Notes: generated from the letters alone by a model not told the origin. Shown: positions 15,562-26,852, numbered from the stretch's first letter. The stretch: 64,000 nt of DNA from Nonomuraea coxensis DSM 45129 (GCF_019397265.1 NZ_CP068985.1:5684501-5748500), one strand, 5' to 3'. Program-made: numbers and translations.

Positions 15562-17957
15562 CACCCGCGTTCCTCCGTCCGCGGAGAGGGGCATGGGCCT
15601 GCGGCGGGCCGCAGGTAGACGCAGCGGAGCACGGCGGCGAAGCGCAGCCCGCCCTCGCGCAGCCAGCAGTCGTCGGGTCCAGGCAGGGCCTCGGTGAGCG
15701 TGAGCCCGTCGCCGACGGCCCCGGCCAGCGCGGCCAGCTCGGCGATGAGGGAGGGGGCGCGGGTGTCGACGTAGAGGGGGCGCCGTCCGGAGGGGCCGGC
15801 GGCGAAGAACGTGCGGGGCAGATCGTGTGCCTCGCGCAGCCGGGCCATGGCGAGCAGCAGGTCGCGCTCGCCCGATCCTGAGGCGTGCCGCAGCGGGTCG
15901 GACACGGCCCGCCCGGGCCGCCAGCACCGCCGCGCGAGCACGACGTTCCCCCAGGTGAGGCGGGGCAGGGAGGGCAGGAGGGGAAGGGCGGGCGGCCGGA
16001 TCCCCGGCAGCGCGAGCGCGGTGCGCAGGGCGCTGCCCGGCCCGCCGTTGTGGAACATCAGCGGCTCGCCGGTGCCCTTGGCGCGCAGCACGGCTATGCG
16101 GCCGTCGCTGTGGACGTGGAGCCCGTCGAGGCCGAGGCGGCGCCGCCGGGGGCCGGCCGTCGCGCCGCCCCGCTCCAGGACGGGGCCGGGCAGCTCCAGC
16201 GGGGGCAGGCCGTCGGCGCGGGGCGCGACGACGTTGAGGGCGGTGAAGCCGTCGAGCACGCGGGCGGCGGCGGCGTCCCGCTCGGCGACGAGCAGGGCGC
16301 CGTCGCGGACGGGCGGCGGCTCCCAGGGGCCGAGCCGGGGCGCGTCGTGGAGCTTGTCGAGGACGAGCGGGGTGACGCCCCTCTCGTACGCCTCCAGCGA
16401 CGCCGCCGCCACCATGACGTCGGCCGCGCAGAGCACGGGCGCGGCCGGCGGGACGGGCTCCCCCGCCACCGCGGCCAGGTCGAGGACGGCGGCGCCGGGT
16501 GGCGCGGCGCGGACGAGCCCGGCGATCCTGTCGCCGCGGCACACCTCGAGGTCGCGGGCCGCGCCCAGCGCCTCGGCCAGCGTGAAGGTGCCGGCGCCGA
16601 GCCGCGCGGCGAGCAGCCGGTTGGTGCGCAGCCGGGTCTGCTCGGCCTCCTCGGCGAGCAGGGCGAGCGCGGCGGGCACCTGGTCGCGCAGGTCGGCGGC
16701 GAGCGGTCCGCCGGCGGTGAGGCGGAGGGTGCCGGCGGCGGCCTCGTGCACGATGAGGCGTTCGTCGCGCCCGGCCCGCTGCCCGCCGCCGGCGAGGGCC
16801 TCGATGCGGCTCTGCACGGCCAGTTTCACCTCGGGCGCGGCGGCGGGGTAGCGCTCCAGCAGGCCGGCGAGTTCGCGGACGCGCCGCGCGACGGGCAGGT
16901 CCGCGCCCCCGGCGGCGCGGGGGCCGGCGACGGCGCGCCGGCGCTGGGCGGGCACGCCGCGCGCGGCCACGAGGCCGCGTTCGGGCACGGCGGGCCCGTC
17001 GTCGCCGGGCAGCCGGGCCAGCAGCCAGCCGACCGGGTCGGGGACGGTGGCGGGCGGGCACAGGTCGTGGGTGAGCAGTCCGCGGCGCACGGCGACGGCG
17101 AGCGCGGCCGAGGCGCGTTCCATGCTGATGCCGCAGCCGGCGGCGATCTCGGCGACGGTGCGGCGGCCGTCGCAGCGGGCGGCGAAGGCGGCGGCGTCGC
17201 GCGGGGGCGCCGCGCCGGCGCGCAGGCGGGGCACGAGCCCGGCGACGACGGCGGGGTCGGCGAGGAGGAGCTGCTGGAGCGCCTCGCCGACGCGGGCGGC
17301 GGGGTAGGCGACGCGGCGGTTGATCTCGCGGTACCCGGCCCAGGCGTAGCCGCTGGGGAGGGCGGGCTCGACGCGGGCGACGCCGGTGGGGGCGTGGAAG
17401 CCGGTCGGGGCGGCCCTGGTGGCGAGCCGCTGCACGTGGGTGGCGAGCCTCGCGGGGTCGGCGGGGGCGCGCCGCAGGTCGCGGTAGGCGGCGGGGGCGG
17501 AGCAGACGAGGGCGTCGAGGAAGCGCTCGTCGGAGGTGACGCCGGTGACGGCCGCCCTGGCCAGCGCGGCGTCGGCGGCGACGACCTCGGCGAGGGCGAG
17601 CCTGGCCTCCTCCAGCAGGCCGGTGACGTGGTTCCAGTCGGCGAGCCAGTCCTCGGGGCCTGGGGTGCCGGGCGGCAGGGGGCGCAGGCGGCGCAGGCGT
17701 CCGCGGAGCCCGCGCGGCAGCCGTGAGGCGCCCGTCCGGCCGGCGTGCGGGCCGGCCGGACGGGCCTCGCGGCGGGCCGGCGCGCCGGCGAGCAGGCCGA
17801 GGGCCCGCGTCTCCAGCAGCGCGACGGCGGCCGCGGTCTCCGCCGCCCTGGGGCAGGCCAGGGATTGGACGAGCTCCAAGGGGAACCCGGCGGTCCTGAC
17901 GACCACGGACGGCAACAGGATCCACTCGCGGTCTGGCAACGTGCCGGGTTCGCCCAT
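15561..17957 (-). CDS. Stand-alone LanB N-terminal-type enzyme (glutamylation/PEARL-like)
   Basis: A 798-aa protein of the lantibiotic dehydratase N-terminal family. The start LLPSVVVRTAGFPLELVQSL is the family opening; a winged-helix-like region (DGRRTVAEIAAGCGISMERA) lies near residue 300; PRLTWGNVVLARRCWRP and LTLTEALPGPDDCWLREGGLRF match the conserved distal motifs. Full LanB enzymes are about 1000 aa and include an elimination domain, absent here and not supplied by the next gene. LanB domains transfer amino acids from aminoacyl-tRNA to a peptide; stand-alone ones include thiopeptide split dehydratases and the PEARL ligases. The start at 17957 has AAAGGGG behind it. No precursor peptide is apparent. 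Confidence 0.8.
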   Translation of the reverse strand: MGEPGTLPDREWILLPSVVVRTAGFPLELVQSLACPRAAETAAAVALLETRALGLLAGAPARREARPAGPHAGRTGASRLPRGLRGRLRRLRPLPPGTPGPEDWLADWNHVTGLLEEARLALAEVVAADAALARAAVTGVTSDERFLDALVCSAPAAYRDLRRAPADPARLATHVQRLATRAAPTGFHAPTGVARVEPALPSGYAWAGYREINRRVAYPAARVGEALQQLLLADPAVVAGLVPRLRAGAAPPRDAAAFAARCDGRRTVAEIAAGCGISMERASAALAVAVRRGLLTHDLCPPATVPDPVGWLLARLPGDDGPAVPERGLVAARGVPAQRRRAVAGPRAAGGADLPVARRVRELAGLLERYPAAAPEVKLAVQSRIEALAGGGQRAGRDERLIVHEAAAGTLRLTAGGPLAADLRDQVPAALALLAEEAEQTRLRTNRLLAARLGAGTFTLAEALGAARDLEVCRGDRIAGLVRAAPPGAAVLDLAAVAGEPVPPAAPVLCAADVMVAAASLEAYERGVTPLVLDKLHDAPRLGPWEPPPVRDGALLVAERDAAAARVLDGFTALNVVAPRADGLPPLELPGPVLERGGATAGPRRRRLGLDGLHVHSDGRIAVLRAKGTGEPLMFHNGGPGSALRTALALPGIRPPALPLLPSLPRLTWGNVVLARRCWRPGRAVSDPLRHASGSGERDLLLAMARLREAHDLPRTFFAAGPSGRRPLYVDTRAPSLIAELAALAGAVGDGLTLTEALPGPDDCWLREGGLRFAAVLRCVYLRPAAGPCPSPRTEERG

Positions 17958-18333
17958 GTACACGTTCCCCTTTCTCGAGGCCATTTTTCGGAATGTGGTA
18001 ACACAGATATTTACAAGATCATTTACTTCTGTCAATGCGTTCCCTGATGAGAAATCGTCACACTCGGCTAACCCTCTGCACCGGACATATCCCGACCAAG
18101 TCCGGAAAATCACCTCATGCGAGTCACGGGCGTTTACTTTCCGTAGTCGCGGGCATATCAGGGCTGCACAGACTGCCCTTCGGGGCGGAACGAACGGCGG
18201 GAATTTCTCCGGAGAATGGCGGTTAATTGTCCGGCGGTTGTTCGCGCGCGGCCCGGCCCGTTGTTTTCCGCGCCCGCCGCGCCGGGCACGACCATCGGGA
18301 CGGGGGAACGACGGCACGGAATGAGGGACGCCC
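17958..18333. other. 376-bp AT-richer divergent intergenic region
   Basis: This is the longest gene-free stretch in the window, between the divergent LanB-like and phosphatase genes. It is clearly less GC-rich than its surroundings, mostly between 17990 and 18240. On the minus strand every ATG I followed (18022, 18088, 18118, 18156) runs into a stop within about 11 codons. On the plus strand there is one 63-codon frame from 18035 without a ribosome-binding site. It holds the LanB promoter; otherwise I see nothing in it. Confidence 0.7.
18007..18035 (-). promoter_or_regulatory. Candidate promoter of the LanB-like operon
   Basis: Read on the minus strand, a perfect TTGACA (18030-18035) is followed after 16-17 bp by TAAATA/AAATAT (18007-18013). 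This is an unusually good housekeeping-type promoter for this GC-rich genome. The transcript would start near 18000, giving a leader of about 43 nt before the ATG at 17957. Confidence 0.6.
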
Positions 18334-19434
18334 GTGGCGAATGGCGGTGAACGGCGGCGCGTGGGCCCCTCGCTCCCGACGCCGGTGTTCCTGGGGGCGC
18401 TCATCGCCGTCACCGTGGCGCTGATCGCCCTCGACTCCTTCACCAGCACGGCGGTGCGCCTGCTGCCGCTGCTGGTCTTCCTGCCCTCGATCGCGGCGGG
18501 GCTCGGCAACGTGCGGCAGACCGCGTTCGCGTCCGTGTGGGTGGTGCTGGTGATGGCCGGCACGCTCGGCTACCTGAGGGCCGACTTCGAGGACAGCCTG
18601 CTCGCCGCGGGCTTCACGGGGCTGTTCGGCGTGGCGGCCGTGATCAGCTGCCGCTACCGGGTGCACCGCGAGGAGGAGGTCTACCGGCTGCGCTCGGCGG
18701 CGGCGGCGCTCCAGCGGCAGATCGTCCGCCCGCTCCCCCTGCGCAGCGGCGACGTCGTGGTGGACGGCCTCTACCAGCCGGTCGAGGAGGACGCGATGGT
18801 GGGCGGCGACATGTACGAGGTGGCCGCCTCCCCTCATGGCACCCGCCTGCTCATCGCCGACGTCCAGGGCAAGGGCCTGCCCGCGATCGGCACCGCCCTC
18901 GCCGTGCTCGGGGCCTTCCGCGAGGCCGCGCACCGCGAGCCCACCCTGGTCGGGGTGGTGGAGGCGATGGAGTCGGCGGTGACCCGGCACAATCTCGGCG
19001 CGGGGCGCAGCGGCGAGCCCGAGCGCCTGGTGACCGCCCTGGTGCTCGACATCCGCCGGGGCCCGGTGGTGGAGGCGGTCAACTGCGGGCACATCCCCCC
19101 GTACATCATCCACAACGGGCGGGCCTACCAGTCCTCGCTCGGCGAGCCCGCGGTGCCGCTCGGCGTGGCCGCGCTGGCTCCGGGGCCGCGCGCCGTCGCC
19201 TGGTTCGCCTTCCCCGCCGGGGCGACCATGTTGCTGTGCACCGACGGCGTGACCGAGGCCCGCGACAGCGCGGGGACGTTCTACCCGCTGGCGGCGCGGC
19301 TGCGCGCCTGGGCCCGGCATCCGCCCCGCCGCCTGGCCGAGACGGTCGGCGCGGACGTGCGGAGCTTCACCGGCGCGCCCCTGCGTGACGACGTCGCGAT
19401 CCTGACCGTGACGAGGACCCGCGGATCGTCGTGA
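18334..19434 (+). CDS. Membrane-anchored SpoIIE-type PP2C phosphatase
   Basis: A 366-aa protein. Residues 15-110 hold three or four hydrophobic segments (VFLGALIAVTVALIAL; LLPLLVFLPSIAAGL; FASVWVVLVMAGTLGY; GFTGLFGVAAVISC), then a short helical linker. Residues 135-366 form a SpoIIE/RsbU-type serine phosphatase domain with VGGDMYEV, LLIADVQGKGLPA, VNCGHIPPYI and LLCTDGVTEARD, the metal-binding aspartates being present. Such enzymes dephosphorylate anti-sigma-factor antagonists. No sigma or anti-sigma gene is adjacent, so its partner is unknown. Start GTG. Confidence 0.88.
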   Translation: MANGGERRRVGPSLPTPVFLGALIAVTVALIALDSFTSTAVRLLPLLVFLPSIAAGLGNVRQTAFASVWVVLVMAGTLGYLRADFEDSLLAAGFTGLFGVAAVISCRYRVHREEEVYRLRSAAAALQRQIVRPLPLRSGDVVVDGLYQPVEEDAMVGGDMYEVAASPHGTRLLIADVQGKGLPAIGTALAVLGAFREAAHREPTLVGVVEAMESAVTRHNLGAGRSGEPERLVTALVLDIRRGPVVEAVNCGHIPPYIIHNGRAYQSSLGEPAVPLGVAALAPGPRAVAWFAFPAGATMLLCTDGVTEARDSAGTFYPLAARLRAWARHPPRRLAETVGADVRSFTGAPLRDDVAILTVTRTRGSS

Positions 19435-19497
19435 ACCACTGCGGCAAGCGGTGCGTATCTCCACACATCGGACACGTGGTGTTCCGTGGAGGTGTCG

Positions 19498-19803
19498 TGG
19501 AGCTCAGCCTGCTGCGTACACAGGCGCACAGCCCGTCGTACTTCTCACTGTTGCGCGGCTCGTCCGGCGAGCGCGCACCGGTGGACTTCTGCATACCGTG
19601 CAACCCGTACTTCCCGACGCCCGAGATCTTCGAGCACCTCGGGAGGAATCTGGAGACGATACTCAAGTTCTGCCCGAGCGACGCCGGCACGATCACCGCC
19701 GAGCTGTGCGCCACGCTGGGGCTGCACGCAGGGCAACTTCCTGCTGGTCAAGCTGCCGCCGGGGCACGACGGGGTACCGCCCGCCAACCCCCTGTCGGCC
19801 TGA
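19498..19803 (+). pseudogene. Aminotransferase remnant with large internal deletion
   Basis: A GTG behind GGAGG opens a frame whose first about 75 residues (with CNPYFPTPEIFEHLGRNL and LKFCPSDAGTITAEL) resemble the N-terminus of fold-type I, PLP-dependent aminotransferases of the histidinol-phosphate type. Near base 19730 similarity jumps frame to GNFLLVKLPPGHDG, which looks like a C-terminal piece of the same family, ending at TGA 19801-19803. The PLP-binding lysine and about 250-300 residues are missing. I read it as a gene reduced to its two ends by deletion. Family assignment is from motif memory only. Confidence 0.55.
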
Positions 19804-19816
19804 GCACTGGGGCGTA

Positions 19817-19840
19817 AGGCGTACGGTACGCTGTACGCCT
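19817..19840. promoter_or_regulatory. Palindrome upstream of the UvrA-like gene
   Basis: AGGCGTAC and GTACGCCT form perfect 8-bp arms around an 8-bp centre (GGTACGCT), about 80 bp upstream of the UvrA-like start. The size and symmetry suit a TetR- or MarR-type operator. No regulator gene is adjacent, so the binding protein is unknown. Confidence 0.5.
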
Positions 19841-19920
19841 AACACGGAGCACCCGGGACGATGTACGCTGTCCCGGCTAACTCCTTACGCCCTAAGCAAT
19901 CTCGCCGACAAAGGGGTCCC

Positions 19921-22203
<2,283 letters not shown>

Positions 22204-22206
22204 GCC

Positions 22207-23076
22207 TCAGACCGCCAGCCGGGCCAGGACCCGCGCGAACTCCGGCGGCGGCGCCACCACCAGGCGGGTCTGGCCGCCCTTCATGACGACGTCGGCCTTG
22301 ATGAGGGTCAGCCGCCCGTCGTGCCACCAGTGCACCTGCGGGCTCAGCCCGCCGGTGCGGGCGGCGTGCACGCGCAGCCGCTCGATGGCGCGCACCACGC
22401 CGATCCCGTCCACCGGGTGCACGATCAGCGTGTACGGGTCAGGCAGCACCACCAGTACGCCGTCCGGCGGCACCGGCAGGTGGTCGGCCAGCCACCGCAG
22501 GTGGGTGGCGGCCGACGGCGCCGTCCCGGTGAGCCGGACCACCGGCGTGCCGGACAGCTCGACGGGCTCGGCGGTCAGCCGCTCCTCGCGGCGCACGTTC
22601 GCCACGGCCAGGTCGAGCGCCTGCGCCGTGGGCACGGGCCAGCACCCGGCCTCCTCGGGCCGCACGGGGCGGCCGCCGGCGGTCAGCAGCTCCACGAGGT
22701 CGGCGTTGAGGTGGCGGCCCACGATCCTCGTCGGGTCGGCCAGCTCGTCCACGGACTCCACGCGGGTGCGCAGCAGCGGGGCGGCCTGATCCAGGTCGCA
22801 CAGGTCCGCCGGCTCTCCCGCGGTGGCCACGGCGTGCGCCAGGTGCTCGCTGACCAGCACCGGCCAGTCCTCCCTGGCCCGCCGTCCCGCCTCGCGGCGC
22901 AGCCCGGTGAGCCGGACGGTCAGCGTGGGCTCGCCCCGCAGCGTGAGCGAGCCGCCGTCGGCGGCGAACTCGCAGGCGAAGCCCCGGGACTCGGCGACCA
23001 GCGCGAGCAGCGAGTCGAGATCGGCGTCCGCGTCGGGCCGGCGCGCGGGCTCTCGCTCTCGCTTGAAGAAGCTCAC
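22207..23076 (-). CDS. Hypothetical protein
   Basis: I do not recognise this 289-aa soluble protein. It begins with a charged tail (MSFFKREREPARRPD), has no membrane segment or signal peptide, and contains repeated short acidic and hydrophobic strands such as GVLVVLPDPYTLIVHPVDGIG and PQVHWWHDGRLTLIKADVVM. Codon use is like its neighbours, arguing for a real gene. It is convergent with the UvrA-like gene, whose stop lies 3 bp away, and follows the LD-carboxypeptidase in the same direction with a 33-bp gap, so the two may be cotranscribed. Confidence 0.7.
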   Translation of the reverse strand: MSFFKREREPARRPDADADLDSLLALVAESRGFACEFAADGGSLTLRGEPTLTVRLTGLRREAGRRAREDWPVLVSEHLAHAVATAGEPADLCDLDQAAPLLRTRVESVDELADPTRIVGRHLNADLVELLTAGGRPVRPEEAGCWPVPTAQALDLAVANVRREERLTAEPVELSGTPVVRLTGTAPSAATHLRWLADHLPVPPDGVLVVLPDPYTLIVHPVDGIGVVRAIERLRVHAARTGGLSPQVHWWHDGRLTLIKADVVMKGGQTRLVVAPPPEFARVLARLAV

Positions 23077-23109
23077 GCGCGCTGTCCCTTTCTTCCGGAT
23101 TCGTCCCTC

Positions 23110-24018
23110 CTAGGGTGCCCGCTCCCCATCGCGGTTCGGACCAGACAGCGAGCACGATTCGGTATCGATAACCCCAAGTCTTCCCAGCCAGAGGCTCATT
23201 TGCGGCGACCCGTGACCCGCCGGAAGCCCGGCCAGGACGGGCACGCCGAGCGGCGCCAGCCGGTCCCGCAGCACGGGGTAGGGGTCGCCGCACTCCACCC
23301 ACGACCCGAGCGCGATCCCGCGCACCCCGTCGAACGCCCCGGCCTGCAGCAACTGGGTGAGCATCCGGTCGATCCGGTACGGCTCCTCCCCCACGTCCTC
23401 CAGGAAGGCGAGCCGCCCGTCGAAGGACGGCTGCCACCGGGTGCCGCACATGGACGCCAGCAGCGACAGGTTGCCCCCTGACAGCTCGCCCTCGGCCCGG
23501 CCGGGCACCAGCACCAGATCGCCGCGCACGCTCTCCTGGACGCCCGACAGGGCCGCCTGGAGGCTCGCCCAGGAGAGCGGCTCGGGGCCGCCCTCGCCGG
23601 CCAGCAGCTGGCAGGCCGGCATCGGGCCGTGCAGGGTGGACACGCCCAGCTCGATCGCGAAGGCGTTGTGCAGCGCCGTGATGTCGCTGGAGCCGAGCAG
23701 CACCTTGGGCCCCGCCGCCCGCATGGCGTCCCAGTCGAGCAGGCCGAGCAGCCGCCCCGCGCCGTAGCCGCCGCGGCAGCAGAACACCGCGCGCACCGCC
23801 GGGTCGCACCAGGCGGCCTGCAGGTCGGCGGCGCGGTCGGCGTCCGCGCCCGCGAGGTAGTCGAGCTCCTGCCGGTCGAGCACGTGCGCGCCCACGACGA
23901 CCTTCAGCCCGAGCCCTTCCAGCCGCCGCACGCCCTCCCGGAGCAGGGTCGCGGGAGGCGGGCCGGAGGGCGCGACGATCGCGACCGTGTCACCGGGCCG
24001 CAGGTCAGCTTGCTGCAT
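23110..24018 (-). CDS. ldcA: S66-family LD-carboxypeptidase
   Basis: A 302-aa S66 peptidase. The N-terminal domain begins LRPGDTVAIVAPSGP; the nucleophilic serine is in LLGSSDITALHNAF (Ser111); the C-terminal domain supplies the glutamate in GSWVECGDPYPVL and the histidine in LPAGHGSPQMSLWLG. These enzymes trim the terminal D-alanine from murein tetrapeptides during cell-wall recycling, though some relatives hydrolyse microcin-like peptides. No signal peptide, so cytosolic. The divergent sulfotransferase gene starts 94 bp away. Confidence 0.9.
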   Translation of the reverse strand: MQQADLRPGDTVAIVAPSGPPPATLLREGVRRLEGLGLKVVVGAHVLDRQELDYLAGADADRAADLQAAWCDPAVRAVFCCRGGYGAGRLLGLLDWDAMRAAGPKVLLGSSDITALHNAFAIELGVSTLHGPMPACQLLAGEGGPEPLSWASLQAALSGVQESVRGDLVLVPGRAEGELSGGNLSLLASMCGTRWQPSFDGRLAFLEDVGEEPYRIDRMLTQLLQAGAFDGVRGIALGSWVECGDPYPVLRDRLAPLGVPVLAGLPAGHGSPQMSLWLGRLGVIDTESCSLSGPNRDGERAP

Positions 24019-24112
24019 CGATCAACTCCTGGAGGTGGACCGGCGGCCGGACGTGGACCCGCGGCGCCGTTGGCTCGTTCACCCGCCAAACGGTGTCACA
24101 CTTGGGTGGCGT

Positions 24113-24994
24113 ATGCGACTTCCGCCCCACATCCTCGTCGTCAACGGCGTCAAGGTCCGCCGCCCGGTGTTCCTGCTGGGCGCTCCGCACTCCGGCGCCG
24201 CGCTGCTGGCCCGCGCCCTCAAGCGCTCCCCCGGCTTCCACGTGACGATGGGCCGCGCGAGCGTGGCGCACGTGCTCCACGCCTTCGCCCGCAAGCCGTC
24301 CATCGCCCGCACCTCCGGGGCCGTGCGCGTGCTGCGTGACGCGCTCGCCGAGTCGTGGCAGGTGCTGCCCGGCTCGTGCGGGGAGTGCGCGGCGCCGTGC
24401 CGGGAGGCGGGCGGCGTCACCGGCGCTGGCCCGTGCGTGGCCACCGGCGACATCGTGCGTTTCGGCGACGGCAGCCCCGACCTCATCTACAGCGCGCCGG
24501 TGCTGCTCCAGGCCTTTCCCGACGCCCGGTTCGTGCAGCTCGTCCGCGACGGCAGGGACGTCGCCGCCGACATGCTCGCCGATCCCGCCTGCCTGGCCTG
24601 GTTCCGCCCGGCGATGCTGGGCGGCGGGACCGAGTTCCCCAACGCCTTCCTCGGCGTCAGCAAGGACGAGCACCTCGAACACTGGAAGGGCATGCCCGCG
24701 GCGGGCAAGTGCGCGCTGCGCTGGCGCAGCGCCGTGCGGCTGAGCGCCGAGCTGCGCCGCTCCCTGCCCGCCGGCCGGCTCCTGACCCTGCGCTACGAGG
24801 ACCTGGTGCGCGGCCCCGCGCAGGCCGCGGCCACGCTCGCCGAGCACCTGGAGACGCGGGTGCCGAAGGTCGCGCTGTACGGCCACGAGGCCGGGGCCGG
24901 CGCCTGGCGCTCCCGGCTCCGCCCGTCGGACGTCGAGCTGGTGGAGCGGGTGGCGCGCAAGGAGCTCACCCGGCTGGGCTACCTGACGAGCTGA
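24113..24994 (+). CDS. Sulfotransferase-family protein
   Basis: A 293-aa protein with the PAPS 5'-phosphate loop VFLLGAPHSGAALLARAL at residues 19-36, the 3'-phosphate segment FVQLVRDGRDVAADML near 142, and LLTLRYEDLVRGPAQAAATLAEHL near 222. These are the sulfotransferase landmarks. A cysteine-rich insertion (CGECAAPCREAGG) near residue 90 is unusual. The acceptor is unknown. The ATG at 24113 gives the expected N-terminus. Its 3' end overlaps the convergent ABC exporter gene by 29 bp. Confidence 0.85.
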   Translation: MRLPPHILVVNGVKVRRPVFLLGAPHSGAALLARALKRSPGFHVTMGRASVAHVLHAFARKPSIARTSGAVRVLRDALAESWQVLPGSCGECAAPCREAGGVTGAGPCVATGDIVRFGDGSPDLIYSAPVLLQAFPDARFVQLVRDGRDVAADMLADPACLAWFRPAMLGGGTEFPNAFLGVSKDEHLEHWKGMPAAGKCALRWRSAVRLSAELRRSLPAGRLLTLRYEDLVRGPAQAAATLAEHLETRVPKVALYGHEAGAGAWRSRLRPSDVELVERVARKELTRLGYLTS

Positions 24995-26852
24995 ACTGGG
25001 TGCGGTAGAGCTCGGCGTAGAGCCCGCCGCGCGCCAGCAGCTCCTCGTGCCGGCCGCGCTCGGCGATCCGGCCCTCGTGCACGACGAGGATCTCGTCGGC
25101 CTCCCTGATCGTGGAGAGCCGGTGCGCGATGACCAGCGAGGTGCGGCCCTCCAGCGCGGTCTTCAGCGCCACCTGCACGGCCGCCTCCGACTCGGAGTCG
25201 AGATGCGCGGTCGCCTCGTCCAGCACGACCACGCGGGGCGCCTTGAGCAGCAGCCGGGCCAGCGCGAGGCGCTGCTTCTCGCCGCCGGACAGCCGGTAGC
25301 CGCGGTCGCCGACCACGGTGTCGAGCCCCTCGGGCAGGGACTCGACGAGGTCGCCGATCTGCGCGGCCTTCAGCGCCGCCCAGATCTCCTCGTCGGTGGC
25401 CTCCGGCCTGGCGTAGCGGAGGTTGGCCCCGATCGTGTCGTGGTAGAGATGCGGGTCCTGCATGACCACGCCCACGGTGTCGCGGAGCGAGGCGAGGGTG
25501 GCCTCGCGCACGTCGAGTCCGTTGAGCCGGACGGCGCCCTCGTCGACGTCGTAGAGGCGCGAGACCAGCGAGGTGATCGTGGTCTTGCCCGCGCCCGAGT
25601 GGCCGACCAGGGCGACGAGCTGCCCGGGGCGGGCGGTGAACGACACGCCCTTGAGCACGGGGTGGGAGGGACCTGTGTCCTGCCGGGCCACCGACTCCAG
25701 GCTGGCGAGCGAGACCTCCTCGGCGGCCGGGTAGCGGAAGCGCACGTCGTCGAACTCGATCGTCACCGGCCCCTCCGGCACCGGCACGGCGTCGCGGCGC
25801 TCGGCCACCATGGGCTTGAGGTCGAGGATCTCGAAGACGCGGTCGAAGCTGACCAGCGCCGTCATGACGTCCACGTGCACGTTGGACAGCGAGGTGAGCG
25901 GGCCGTAGAGGCGCATCAGCAGCGCGGCCAGGGCCACGAGCGTGCCCAGCTCGAAGTAGCCGGTGACCGACAGGACGCCGCCGATGCCGTAGACCAGGGC
26001 CGTGGCGAGCGCCGCGACCAGGCCGAGGGCGACGCGGAAGACGGTGCCGTACATGCCGACGCGGACTCCGACGTCGCGCACCCTCGCGGCCCGCGCGCCG
26101 AACACCGCGGCGTCGTCCTCGGGGCGGCCGTACAGCTTGGCGACCATGGCGCCGGCGACGTTGAAGCGCTCGGTCGTGACCGAGCTCATCTCGGCGTCGA
26201 GCTGCATCTGCTCGCGGGTCAGGGCGGACATGCGGCGTCCGACGTATTTTGCGGGCACCACGAAGATCGGCAGCAGGACCAGCGCGACCAGCGTCACCTG
26301 CCACGACAGCGCCAGCATGGCGCCCAGCACCAGGACCAGGCTCACCACGTTGGACACGACCGACGACAGGGTGCTGGTGAGCGCGCGCTGCGCGCCGATC
26401 ACGTCGGTGTTGAGCCTGCTGACCAGGGCGCCGGTCTGGGCGCGCATGAAGAACGCGACCGGCATGCGCTGCACGTGGTCGAACACCTCGGTGCGCAGGT
26501 CGTAGATCAGGCCCTCGCCGATGCGCGCGGAGAACCAGCGCTGCACGAGCGTCAGGGCGGCGTCCAGCAGCGCGAGCGCGCCGATGGCGACGGCCAGCCA
26601 GATCACCACGCCGGTGCGCTTCGGCAGGATGCCGTCGTCGATGATCGCCTTCATGAGCAGCGGGTTGGCGACCACGATGACCGCGCCCGCCACCACCAGC
26701 ACCAGGAACGCGGCGATCTGCCGGGTGTAGGGGCGCGCGTAGCCGGCGATGCGCCGCGCGATCCCGGGGCGCAGGCGCTGCCTGACCACCGACTCGTCGC
26801 GGCGCAACGAGCTCATCACGTGAGGGCCGAAGCCCCCTCCCATCATCGCCAT
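24966..26852 (-). CDS. ABC exporter, fused permease and ATPase
   Basis: A 628-aa type IV ABC half-transporter. Six membrane segments fill residues 40-320 (for example IAAFLVLVVAGAVIVVANPLL). The ATPase domain has Walker A GHSGAGKTT, the signature LSGGEKQR, Walker B VVVLDEATAHLD and the switch histidine in LVIAHRLSTI. It should act as a homodimer, or with a partner encoded elsewhere. The substrate is unknown. The first in-frame ATG with family sequence is at 26852, but two further ATGs follow within three codons and the ribosome-binding site is weak, so the start is uncertain by a few residues. Confidence 0.88.
   Translation of the reverse strand: MAMMGGGFGPHVMSSLRRDESVVRQRLRPGIARRIAGYARPYTRQIAAFLVLVVAGAVIVVANPLLMKAIIDDGILPKRTGVVIWLAVAIGALALLDAALTLVQRWFSARIGEGLIYDLRTEVFDHVQRMPVAFFMRAQTGALVSRLNTDVIGAQRALTSTLSSVVSNVVSLVLVLGAMLALSWQVTLVALVLLPIFVVPAKYVGRRMSALTREQMQLDAEMSSVTTERFNVAGAMVAKLYGRPEDDAAVFGARAARVRDVGVRVGMYGTVFRVALGLVAALATALVYGIGGVLSVTGYFELGTLVALAALLMRLYGPLTSLSNVHVDVMTALVSFDRVFEILDLKPMVAERRDAVPVPEGPVTIEFDDVRFRYPAAEEVSLASLESVARQDTGPSHPVLKGVSFTARPGQLVALVGHSGAGKTTITSLVSRLYDVDEGAVRLNGLDVREATLASLRDTVGVVMQDPHLYHDTIGANLRYARPEATDEEIWAALKAAQIGDLVESLPEGLDTVVGDRGYRLSGGEKQRLALARLLLKAPRVVVLDEATAHLDSESEAAVQVALKTALEGRTSLVIAHRLSTIREADEILVVHEGRIAERGRHEELLARGGLYAELYRTQFSSSGSPAG

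Noticed and set aside
18035..18226. 63-codon plus-strand ORF as a RiPP precursor for the LanB-like enzyme
   Set aside because: No ribosome-binding site, it overlaps the likely LanB promoter, and it has neither an acidic leader nor a distinct core. I would keep it only as a last-resort candidate.
18223..19464. 413-codon minus-strand frame opposite the phosphatase
   Set aside because: Antisense shadow of a clear SpoIIE-type gene; no protein motif and high Arg/His/Gln content.
19861..19920. ATG at 19861 as the UvrA-like start
   Set aside because: The added 20 residues are unlike the family and the GTG at 19921 has the better ribosome-binding site.
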